The notes under the pieces: model-generated
What the model was told of the DNA's origin: nothing
The model's input: only the letters and a program-made list of their open reading frames with translations
The model's database searches: none
Assembly: GCA_029259285.1 (NCBI GenBank)
Contig: JAPDJB010000010.1
Location: forward strand, 1-49,116
Direction: 5' to 3'
Length of the DNA: 49,116 nt
Source: Candidatus Bathyarchaeota archaeon
GTDB taxonomy: Archaea; Thermoproteota; Bathyarchaeia; TCS64; B23
Part shown: positions 6,918 through 14,092 of the stretch, piece by piece
How the letters are laid out: each line of letters starts with the position of its first letter
Position numbering within the stretch: the first letter of the stretch is position 1
Made by a program: the position numbers and the translations under genes

Positions 6918-9245
6918 CTACATCACGTTTGCCAAGGCGATCACCGACTGACCGAGAGCGACGCCACCATCACCAGGGGGGACAAGGCCATGCCTCAGAA
7001 CCTCCAAGCCTCTCCGAGATAGATAATCAACGATATATTCGGTGATGAATTCATTTGCGAACACCCCTCCAGACAACGCAACCTTCCTCACGCCCTCCTC
7101 CTCCGCAATCCTAGAAGTTATTTCTGCGACTCCCTCAGCTAAATATCGCTGTCCAAAGGCCGCCACATCATATATGCGGTATTCATTTAATTTCTCAGAT
7201 AATTCAAGGAGAATATTTGAGGTTTTAAGGATATAAACGCCATTTTCCTCTGAAATCTCTATCGGAATCTTGATTCTATGAGGATCGCCCTTCGTAGCAG
7301 CAGCTTCTAACCTCATCGCTGGTTCACCCTCATAGGTTCTCCGATAACATAGACCGCAGAGCGCTGATATCGAGTCCAAGAAACGCCCAGAGCTGGAAGT
7401 CAACATCGCATCGGGCGATCTTGAGTGTCTGAGAATTAATTGGAATTCAGATTCACCATGGGGGAGGCCTCTCGATATGTGATTTTGTGTGATATCACGT
7501 ATCTCATCCTCTGAGGCGATCCTGCTGAGGGCTGCGATCAGCATTCTCAGGGGATAGAGAGTGCATAGGTCGCCTCCAGGCATTGGTAGATACTCTAGAT
7601 GTCCCTTTCTCTCGAAGGTTGAGTAATCCGCTAAAAGAATCTCTCCACCCCAGATAGCCCCATCTAGGCCGTATCCAACTCCATCTAGGGCTATACCTAT
7701 GAAGGATTCATCGGGGGGTAGACCATTCTCTGCTGCCGCGGAGGCTATGTGGGCGTGATGATGCTGTGACCTCACGATCTGGGTGTTGAAATCACGTGAC
7801 ATCTCCTCGGCGAGTTGTGATGTCATGTAGAGGGGATGGAGGTCACATCCTATCACATCTGGGTCACGTGTGACCTTCAATAGCTTCAAGAAATGGTGGA
7901 TGACCCCCCTCTCAAAGTCTAGAACCTCAAGGGTCGTTACATCTCCTAGATATTGGGTTAGGAAACATCTTCCATCAAGGGTTATGGCGGCTACATTTCG
8001 AAGCTCGGCTCCAAGGGAGATGGCAACTCCATGTTTAAAGGGCACCCTTATCGGGTCTGGGACGTAGCCCCTTGAACGGCGTAGGAAGACCGTTTTACCT
8101 CTTATGACTCGGAGAACGGAGTCGTCACATCTATTGACGATCTCCCTATTATGGAGTAGGAAGTAATCGGCGATGCCGTGGAGCTCCTTCAGGGCAGCAT
8201 CATTTGTTATACACATTGGTAGACCTGATCGATTGCCACTGGTCATTATTAGAGCCGGCTCATCTAGGTATTTGAAGAGCATTAGATGGATGCCCGTGTA
8301 GGGGAGCATCACTCCGACTCGGGAGAGGCCTGGGGCAACTAGCTCTGAGATGATGCCATCCCTCTTCCGTAGTAGAACTATCGGCTTCCTCCAAGACTTC
8401 AGTATGGCCTCCTCCTCCGGCGTAACCACTGCAAAGCGCTTTACAGCCTCTAGACTCGGCGACATGAGGGCGAAGGGCTGATATGGCCGATTTTTACGCT
8501 TTCTGAGTTCCATCACAACCTCATCATCGGTGGCTAATGCGGCTAAGTGGACTCCTCCGATTCCCTTGACGGCGATGATAAACCCCTCTAAGAGGAGTTC
8601 AGATACGGCTTTGAAGACGTCGCCGACCTCCATGGGTTCTCCGTTGGCGTCGTAGAGGGTCATTTTGGGGCCACAATAGGTGCAGGTTATCCCCTGGGCG
8701 TCGAAGCGTCGATTCATGGGATCATGATAGTCGCGCTCGCAGAGTTCGCACATCGGGAAATCAGCCATGTGGGTTCGCTCACGGTCGTAGGGGAGGGCTT
8801 TGATAGCTGTGAACCTAGGGCCGCACCAGGCGCAGGCGGTGAAGGGATAATTATACCATCTACTTGAGGGGTTCTCCATATCCTGAATACAGGCATCGCA
8901 GATGCCTATGTCAGGGGGGAAAATCCCTGAGAGGCGCCCCTCGATCTCCCTACTCCTCTCGATCTTAAACTCCCTAAATCGCCCCTTATAGGGTTGATAG
9001 GAGACGGTGATGTCTCTAATCTCCGAGACCGCTGGGGCGTCTCGCTCCACCTCCTGGATGAAGCGTTCTATGATGGATCTCTCCCCCTCAACCCTCACCT
9101 CGACGCCGGCGTCGCCTAGGTTTATCACATAGCCTCTGAGACCAAGCTTCACAGCCTTACGGTAGATGAAGGGCCTGAAGCCGACGCCCTGAACTCGCCC
9201 CTGGATATGGATGACCGCTTCCACCAGCCCAGGAGGTGGAGACAT
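6918..9245 (-). CDS. hypF: carbamoyltransferase HypF ([NiFe]-hydrogenase maturation)
   Basis: 775 residues, full length. Domains in order: acylphosphatase (GRVQGVGFRPF at 16-26); paired zinc fingers (CDAC...CAWCGP, CELC...CTYCGP, about 105-190); YrdC-like nucleotide-binding domain (KGIGGVHLAALA, MLPYTGIHLMLF, MTSGNRSGLPM, about 200-370); Kae1-like carbamoyltransferase domain (SQHHHAHIASAAAE, GVGYGLDGAIWGGE, LSGGVFAN). HypF uses carbamoyl phosphate to build the cyanide ligands of the NiFe centre. No hypABCDE or hydrogenase genes are in the window, so the partners must lie elsewhere. The ATG at 9243-9245 is 26 bases from a TTTAAATA box, so the message is probably leaderless. Confidence 0.96.
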   Translation of the reverse strand: MSPPPGLVEAVIHIQGRVQGVGFRPFIYRKAVKLGLRGYVINLGDAGVEVRVEGERSIIERFIQEVERDAPAVSEIRDITVSYQPYKGRFREFKIERSREIEGRLSGIFPPDIGICDACIQDMENPSSRWYNYPFTACAWCGPRFTAIKALPYDRERTHMADFPMCELCERDYHDPMNRRFDAQGITCTYCGPKMTLYDANGEPMEVGDVFKAVSELLLEGFIIAVKGIGGVHLAALATDDEVVMELRKRKNRPYQPFALMSPSLEAVKRFAVVTPEEEAILKSWRKPIVLLRKRDGIISELVAPGLSRVGVMLPYTGIHLMLFKYLDEPALIMTSGNRSGLPMCITNDAALKELHGIADYFLLHNREIVNRCDDSVLRVIRGKTVFLRRSRGYVPDPIRVPFKHGVAISLGAELRNVAAITLDGRCFLTQYLGDVTTLEVLDFERGVIHHFLKLLKVTRDPDVIGCDLHPLYMTSQLAEEMSRDFNTQIVRSQHHHAHIASAAAENGLPPDESFIGIALDGVGYGLDGAIWGGEILLADYSTFERKGHLEYLPMPGGDLCTLYPLRMLIAALSRIASEDEIRDITQNHISRGLPHGESEFQLILRHSRSPDAMLTSSSGRFLDSISALCGLCYRRTYEGEPAMRLEAAATKGDPHRIKIPIEISEENGVYILKTSNILLELSEKLNEYRIYDVAAFGQRYLAEGVAEITSRIAEEEGVRKVALSGGVFANEFITEYIVDYLSRRGLEVLRHGLVPPGDGGVALGQSVIALANVM

Positions 9246-9267
9246 CCCAGAAAGATTTGGAGGAACC

Positions 9268-9275
9268 TATTTAAA
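9268..9275 (-). promoter_or_regulatory. TATA box for hypF
   Basis: The minus strand reads TTTAAATA, preceded by a purine-rich GAGG that fits a BRE. Its centre is about 26 bases before the hypF ATG. A TTTAAG element at 9288-9293 on the plus strand sits 28 bases before the divergent gene at 9318, so the 70-base gap holds two back-to-back promoters. Confidence 0.5.
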
Positions 9276-9317
9276 CCTCATAGATAGTTTAAGCTGCAAC
9301 TTAATTATAAGGCGTAA

Positions 9318-9995
9318 ATGCTATTAACTCACCAAAGAGATCATAAAACGAAAACTTTGAACCCGATAACCATTCTAAATGCAGCCTTTCTAACAATAAC
9401 TATATCAGCAGCAATAATATACTACAAAAAAATAAAAAGGATAAAAGAAGAATACGAGTCGAAAGAAAACGTTGTTAAAAGCATAGCTCTCGGAATAGCA
9501 GGAAATATCTATTCAAACATAAAAAACATAGAAAACACAATAATGAAACTGAGAACGGATATAAACGAAGCGCTGATTAAAAGCGAGAAAGCTCTTGAAA
9601 CATCAGAAACAACAAACCAAGACGTGGAGAAGATATTTAAAAGAATGGATGAAATTGAGAGAATGCTAATCGAGGTTAAGGAGAGAATAGTAAGGAAGCC
9701 AGTTAAAATAGAGGCTCCTATACCAATAGATGACAGAGAGATTTTAGATGGGCTGAATGATACGGAGTTGAAGATTTTAATGATTCTAGATGAATTGGAG
9801 GAGGGAACGGTTCCGGAGATTAAGAAAAGGATAAATAAGACAAGAGAACATACGGCAAGGATGCTTAAGAAGTTATATGATAAGGGATTCATCGATAGAA
9901 ATACTAGTTCCATCCCATATAGATATTATTTAAGAAAGGAAGTTAAGGAGATTATAAGGAGGAGAACAAAAGAGGCTAAAACCCTTAATGTTTAG
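9318..9995 (+). CDS. membrane-anchored winged-helix protein
   Basis: 225 residues. A membrane span lies near the N-terminus (about residues 15-36, NPITILNAAFLTITISAAIIYY), then a basic stop-transfer and a long heptad-like coiled coil (about 50-125). The C-terminal part (about 148-205) has LNDTELKILMILDELEEGTV, then EIKKRINKTREHTARMLKKLYDKGFIDR, a winged helix of the MarR/Lrp-like kind. A DNA-binding domain tethered to the membrane by a coiled coil is implied; the target is unknown. The gene is visibly A/T-rich. It lies 62 bases before the PolD small subunit on the same strand, so a link with replication or the nucleoid is possible but not shown. Confidence 0.75.
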   Translation: MLLTHQRDHKTKTLNPITILNAAFLTITISAAIIYYKKIKRIKEEYESKENVVKSIALGIAGNIYSNIKNIENTIMKLRTDINEALIKSEKALETSETTNQDVEKIFKRMDEIERMLIEVKERIVRKPVKIEAPIPIDDREILDGLNDTELKILMILDELEEGTVPEIKKRINKTREHTARMLKKLYDKGFIDRNTSSIPYRYYLRKEVKEIIRRRTKEAKTLNV

Positions 9996-10057
9996 TATAA
10001 AATAAGTTTAAAGGCGAGCAAAATTAATAAATTACATAAACCAATCTTAAAACACTA

Positions 10058-11527
10058 ATGGAGAACGTCAGCAAGATAATTAAAAGGATCACCGAATCTG
10101 GATTAATACTTACAAGTGATGGATTTGAATACATAAAAACCATAGACCCTAAAAGATTGAATGAAATCATGGATTCCGTTATTCAAGAGGCTCAGAGGAA
10201 AAATGTTTATTATATTGATGGAAGCTTTCTGGATAAATTCTTTGAGAGGAGGGAACCGATACAGAAGATCGAAGAAAAGCGGGAAATACGTTATGAGAGA
10301 ATTAAGCCTGAGATAATATATAGTTTACATCCTGAACCGTTAGGTGAAGTGGAGGGGTTTTTACGATATTTTAAAAGTAGATATAACAAAATATCTAAAT
10401 TATTTAGGAGGAGAGGGGATTTAAATAGGGTTGTTAAGACTGGGGAAATTTCTAAGCTGCCTATGAAAACGAGATTTAAGATTATTGGTATGGTTAGAGA
10501 TTTGATTGTTAGGAGGAGGAGATTATATCTAGATTTGGAGGATGATGAGGGATCTATAACTATAATTACGACGGAGGATGATGTTTTTAGGAAGGGGCTG
10601 ATGCTCCTTAAAGATCAGGTTGTTTGTGTAGATGTGATAAAACTGAGAGAGGATCTCTTCATAGCTAAGGATTTTATATGGCCAGATATAGCTACTAAAG
10701 TTAATAATAGAGCCAATAGAAAGGTTTTTGCGGTTTTTATATCTGATCTCCATGTGGGGAATACTCACTTTTTAGAGGGCTTGTTTAATGATTTTATTAA
10801 ATGGCTTAATGGGAGACTCGGCAGCGAATTTCATAAGGAGGTGGCTTCAAGGGTGAGATATCTGGTTATTGCTGGGGATCTTGTGGATGGTATAGGGGTT
10901 TATCCTAATCAGATTAATGAGCTTGAGATAAGGGACTTGTATGAGCAATACGAGGCTGCAGCAAGGTTGCTATCAAAGATACCTAGACATATAGAGATCA
11001 TCATTATACCTGGAAATCACGATGCTGTCGCCAAGGCGCTACCCCAACCTCCAATCCCAGAGGAGTATGCTAAGAAGCTCTATATGGATGAGCGAATTCA
11101 CATCCTCAGCAATCCCAGTTATATCAGCCTTGAAGGGGTTGAGGTTCTGATCTGCCATGGAAAGGCCTTAGACGACGTCCTCTCCAGCAAGCCTGGCCTC
11201 GACTTCCAGCATCCCGCTAAGGGCATGGAACTCCTATTGAGATGTAGACATTTAGCTCCCATCTATGGAGCCACCACGCCTATAGCCCCTGAGAGAGAAG
11301 ACCGCCTCGTCATAGAGCGTGTGCCGGATATTCTCCACATGGGTCACGTCCACATCCATCAGATCAGGAGGTATAGAGGTGTGACTCTCATCGCTTCCGG
11401 ATCCTGGCAGAGCCAGACCTCATATCAGCGTAGGCTTGACATAAAGCCGACACCAGGCATCGCCACGATCGTAGACCTGAGCAGCCTACAGACCTACACC
11501 ATGGACTTCAAGGCCCTAAGTGGCTGA
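10058..11527 (+). CDS. polB: DNA polymerase II (family D) small subunit DP1
   Basis: 489 residues. DP1 is the proofreading 3'-5' exonuclease subunit of polymerase D. An N-terminal helical region is followed by an OB-fold (about 130-220: MKTRFKIIGMVRDLIV...YLDLEDDEGSITII). The calcineurin-like phosphoesterase domain has ISDLHVGN near 228, AGDLVDG, IPGNHDAV, CHGKALDD and GHVHIHQ, all the metal-binding blocks of an active exonuclease. The base composition changes inside the gene: A/T-rich up to about 10.95 kb, then G+C-rich like the rest of the region. It overlaps the convergent DUF99 gene by 20 bases. Confidence 0.95.
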   Translation: MENVSKIIKRITESGLILTSDGFEYIKTIDPKRLNEIMDSVIQEAQRKNVYYIDGSFLDKFFERREPIQKIEEKREIRYERIKPEIIYSLHPEPLGEVEGFLRYFKSRYNKISKLFRRRGDLNRVVKTGEISKLPMKTRFKIIGMVRDLIVRRRRLYLDLEDDEGSITIITTEDDVFRKGLMLLKDQVVCVDVIKLREDLFIAKDFIWPDIATKVNNRANRKVFAVFISDLHVGNTHFLEGLFNDFIKWLNGRLGSEFHKEVASRVRYLVIAGDLVDGIGVYPNQINELEIRDLYEQYEAAARLLSKIPRHIEIIIIPGNHDAVAKALPQPPIPEEYAKKLYMDERIHILSNPSYISLEGVEVLICHGKALDDVLSSKPGLDFQHPAKGMELLLRCRHLAPIYGATTPIAPEREDRLVIERVPDILHMGHVHIHQIRRYRGVTLIASGSWQSQTSYQRRLDIKPTPGIATIVDLSSLQTYTMDFKALSG

Positions 11528-12047
11528 GTCCCCGAGCGATTAGACCTGCAACCCTCAGAGGCTCAGGAATCCTACATATTAGAGCCGTCTCCTCTAGGAC
11601 TCTCCTAGCCCAACTCTTGGATGCCCCGATCACCTCGAAGAAGACTCGACAGCCCCGTATAACCAGATGCTCTATATCGCCTAGACGGGATATCACATCC
11701 CAGCGGAGTCTCCAATCCGAGAAGTTTTCCCTTAGAGCCTTGAAGATGGCTCTACTATCTGGATGCTTCTCGGCGTAGATGATGACCGGAACTCCAAAGG
11801 CCTCATGTAGCTTGAAGGGATCTATGATGTTGAAGCCAGCGAAGGTTACACCGCCGAGGATGAAGACATCAACAAGGCCGTCGACGATGCTGATCAGCTT
11901 GTCGGTGGCGTCTAGACCATCGATCTCGATGTCAACAAGGTGAACCCGAAGAATCTTGGAACCCTCCATAACTGCGCAGCAGAGGGGAACCCTATTAGGC
12001 TTTTGACCCCTCAGAAAACTTCCATCCTCAACTCCAGCGACATACAT
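11508..12047 (-). CDS. DUF99 family protein
   Basis: 179 residues. GVEDGSFLRG at the N-terminus, ILGGVTFAGFNIIDPFKLHEAFGVPVIIYAEKHPDS in the middle and EPLRVAGLIARGLSHLG at the end are marks of the archaeal DUF99 family, thought to share the endonuclease V-like fold. Its function is not established; a role in nucleic-acid repair is only suggested by fold. It starts 1 base after the stop of the ribbon-helix-helix gene, so the two form an operon. Its 3' end overlaps the end of the PolD small subunit by 20 bases. Confidence 0.85.
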   Translation of the reverse strand: MYVAGVEDGSFLRGQKPNRVPLCCAVMEGSKILRVHLVDIEIDGLDATDKLISIVDGLVDVFILGGVTFAGFNIIDPFKLHEAFGVPVIIYAEKHPDSRAIFKALRENFSDWRLRWDVISRLGDIEHLVIRGCRVFFEVIGASKSWARRVLEETALICRIPEPLRVAGLIARGLSHLGP

Positions 12048-12048
12048 C

Positions 12049-12477
12049 TCAATACTTCAGGAGTCTACCATAAATCTCAGATTTGATGAGGAGATGAGGA
12101 TATATCGTATGGGGAGCCTCAACAACCCCAGAGTGAATTATTATACCGTTAATATAGCTTAAGGCCTCCTCGTCGACATCCTTCTCGAAGACGAGGTGGC
12201 CACTGTTCTCTATCTTGAAACTCCCCACCCTCTTCTTAAGAACGATGATGTCATTCTTCGAAAGGGAGATCTCGCCATTATTCCTCAATATGAAGCAGCC
12301 CTCATCCTCCTGCTGCTCGGTCTTTCTAACGCCGCCATTACCGTTAGACTCAAGGAACTGTTTTAGGGCAATGTTCATAAGGTCTGCAACCCTCTTACCG
12401 CTACGTTTAGCCATGGAGAATATCTGATGATACAGCTCCGTGTCCAACCCTCTGATGGAGACGGTCTTTTGTGGCAT
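12049..12477 (-). CDS. ribbon-helix-helix (CopG/MetJ-type) regulator
   Basis: 142 residues from ATG 12477. The N-terminal 45 residues (MPQKTVSIRGLDTELYHQIFSMAKRSGKRVADLMNIALKQFL) are a clear ribbon-helix-helix DNA-binding domain. The C-terminal ~75 residues (CFILRNNGEISLSKNDIIVL...) form an unrecognised sensor-like domain. The frame extends 11 codons upstream to 12510, but that extension overlaps a strong inverted repeat. ATG 12477 has GGGGAG 7 bases before it, so the repeat lies in the leader. It is the first gene of an operon with DUF99 and probably represses itself. Confidence 0.8.
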   Translation of the reverse strand: MPQKTVSIRGLDTELYHQIFSMAKRSGKRVADLMNIALKQFLESNGNGGVRKTEQQEDEGCFILRNNGEISLSKNDIIVLKKRVGSFKIENSGHLVFEKDVDEEALSYINGIIIHSGVVEAPHTIYPHLLIKSEIYGRLLKY

Positions 12478-12493
12478 CGGTAAACTCCCCAAA

Positions 12494-12517
12494 TGTTTAC
12501 TTGTAAACATGTAAACA
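12494..12517. promoter_or_regulatory. probable operator of the ribbon-helix-helix repressor
   Basis: TGTTTAC (12494-12500), a 2-base spacer, GTAAACA (12503-12509), then a second GTAAACA (12511-12517). The first two are a perfect inverted repeat and the third is a direct copy. The array sits between a TATA box centred at 12527 and the regulator's ATG, covering the expected transcription start (about 12501). Blocking there is a common mode of archaeal repression. Short paired half-sites are typical targets of ribbon-helix-helix dimers. Confidence 0.6.
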
Positions 12518-12520
12518 AAG

Positions 12521-12534
12521 AAGCTTATAAGCTT
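12521..12534. promoter_or_regulatory. palindromic TATA box
   Basis: AAGCTTATAAGCTT is a perfect 14-base palindrome whose core CTTATAAG is a symmetric TATA element. On the minus strand it is placed for the ribbon-helix-helix operon. The plus-strand gene at 12574 has a second TATA-like stretch at 12541-12552, 28 bases from its TTG start. Confidence 0.45.
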
Positions 12535-12573
12535 ATCGGGATAATTATAATTGTAACAAGTGGTGTATGAAAC

Positions 12574-13209
12574 TTGATACTTGAGAAAGCAACTAAAAGT
12601 GATGTCTGCCGAATATTCTCACAAAATGAGAATAACTTAGACCGGATAGTGGATTTTTACAGAAGGTTATTATCTCCAAATGAGAGGAACAACCTAAGAC
12701 AGAAGATCGGTCATATCAGGGAGATATTGTCATTCAGTGAGAATATCTTTTCATCACAGTCGGTTGCCTTAATCTTCCTATACTTCTGCCTAAATGGAGC
12801 TGCAACGGCCTGGACTCTCCAAAGGGAGCTTCACATACCGGAGTCAACCGTCTACAGGGCTTTGAAGAAGTTGAGATCGCTGGGTGTCATCTATCCCGCC
12901 CTTAAGGTATCTAAGGTGAGGTATTCAAGGGGTGGCCCTAGGCCTATTGTATGGGCCATTGTCGGGGCATCCACCGAGGAGATCTCGAAGGCTTTGAGAC
13001 TTCACTTCAGAAGTTTAAGCCCGAAGTATTGTGTTGCTGAGAGGCTTGCCCAGACGATTCTAGATCGATACCTGAAGAATGGGCGTGAGATAACCTATAG
13101 GGAGATACTGGTCTTCGTGAAGGAGTTGAAGATCCCCTTCGAGAAGTATGATATAGCTGAGCTTATAGCCCAGTATCTCAACGAGATCGGGATTAAGGTC
13201 TGGAGATAG
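12574..13209 (+). CDS. winged-helix DNA-binding protein
   Basis: 211 residues. A central winged helix (about residues 65-115) reads SVALIFLYFCLNGAATAWTL, then IPESTVYRALKKLRSLGVIYP, a classical helix-turn-helix with recognition helix STVYRALKKLRSLG. Flanking regions are helical and not recognised. Only TTG at 12574 gives this frame a start after the last stop. It is divergent from the ribbon-helix-helix operon and its 3' end abuts the PDCD5 stop (13209/13210). A transcription-regulator role is likely; the target is unknown. Confidence 0.75.
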   Translation: MILEKATKSDVCRIFSQNENNLDRIVDFYRRLLSPNERNNLRQKIGHIREILSFSENIFSSQSVALIFLYFCLNGAATAWTLQRELHIPESTVYRALKKLRSLGVIYPALKVSKVRYSRGGPRPIVWAIVGASTEEISKALRLHFRSLSPKYCVAERLAQTILDRYLKNGREITYREILVFVKELKIPFEKYDIAELIAQYLNEIGIKVWR

Positions 13210-13566
13210 CTATATCTCCCTCAACTTCTCCTGCAGGGTTTTCAGCTCTCCATGCTCCTTGATCCTTATGGTTGTTCTAAGCCTAACGGGGAGACCTATT
13301 CTATGGAAGAAGTAGTATAGACTCTCCCCATCGATCTTATCTCTAAGTCTACCATCTCTTATCGCGGCTAAGAGCGCCTCCTCGATTTTGGGCATTATCT
13401 CGGGGTATTGCCTCCACGCGGCCCTATAGACCTCCCATGCCCTGCCCACGAAGAGCCTTCTCAAATCCTCCCTTGGGTCAGCCTCCTCTCTCCTGGGGGC
13501 TGTCATAATCCTCCGCTGGAGCTCCAGGAGCTTCTTCCTCTTCAGCTTCTCCAGCTCATCCTCCAT
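13210..13566 (-). CDS. PDCD5-family DNA-binding protein
   Basis: 118 residues. The N-terminal MEDELEKLKRKKLLELQRRI and the three-helix core (YPEIMPKIEEALLAAIRDGRLRDKIDGESLYYFF) followed by a basic C-terminus match the archaeal PDCD5/TFAR19-like family of small double-stranded-DNA-binding proteins. The core is more diverged than usual (WEVYRAAWRQYPE in place of the normal LTPEARERL-type helix), so I am less than certain. ATG is at 13564-13566. The gene stands alone between two plus-strand genes. Confidence 0.7.
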   Translation of the reverse strand: MEDELEKLKRKKLLELQRRIMTAPRREEADPREDLRRLFVGRAWEVYRAAWRQYPEIMPKIEEALLAAIRDGRLRDKIDGESLYYFFHRIGLPVRLRTTIRIKEHGELKTLQEKLREI

Positions 13567-13628
13567 AAGGCCTTCAGAGGGTAGAGGCGTCGCTCTTTTT
13601 AACCTTATCCCGCATAAGCCGAGATGAT

Positions 13629-14033
13629 ATGAGGATCCACTCCGAGGAGTATTGGTTCAATACCCGTGGAGAGTTCGATGTCGTAGACCTAACCCCCTGG
13701 CTAGATGAAGTCGCCTCCCGTTCAGGTATCAGGGAGGGCCTAATGCTGATCTACGCCGGCCACGCCACAGGGGTCATAATCCTAAATGAGTATGAACCCT
13801 CCCTAATAGAGGATGTAAAGGACTTTCTTAGGCGGCTAACCCCCTCAGACGGCGATTATAGGCATCCCATAAACGCCTTCTCCCACCTTAGATCGATGCT
13901 CCTAGAGCCTAGTAAGGTGATACCTATACATGGTGGCCGCCTCGGATTGGGGACTTGGCAGAGGGTCTACTGGATCGAGGCTGAGCGGAGGCCTCGCAGG
14001 AGGAGGGTTGAAGCCATGATAATAGGGGAGTGA
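13629..14033 (+). CDS. YjbQ/UPF0047 family protein
   Basis: 134 residues, normal family length. IREGLMLIYAGHATGVIILNEYEPSL, DYRHPINAFSHLRSMLLEPSKVIPIHGGRLGLGTWQRVYWIE shows the conserved His/Glu/Asn set and the GTWQ motif of the YjbQ family. Some bacterial members have a weak thiamine-phosphate synthase activity; the true role in archaea is unclear. It lies 59 bases before the first molybdenum hydroxylase operon and may be transcribed with it, but a functional link is not evident. Confidence 0.9.
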   Translation: MRIHSEEYWFNTRGEFDVVDLTPWLDEVASRSGIREGLMLIYAGHATGVIILNEYEPSLIEDVKDFLRRLTPSDGDYRHPINAFSHLRSMLLEPSKVIPIHGGRLGLGTWQRVYWIEAERRPRRRRVEAMIIGE

Positions 14034-14092
14034 AATGAGTCAGTCATGAAGCTATAGTAAGCATTATCTCCCTTAACTTCCTCTAATATTTG

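Noticed and set aside
6907..7498. Palindrome GTGATATCAC occurring twice (6907-6916, 7489-7498) among many TCAC/GTGA strings in hypF and nadE
   Set aside because: The second copy is explained by codons for Arg-Asp-Ile-Thr, and the first lies at the hypF stop. Two copies are too few to call a regulatory or modification motif without a genome-wide count.
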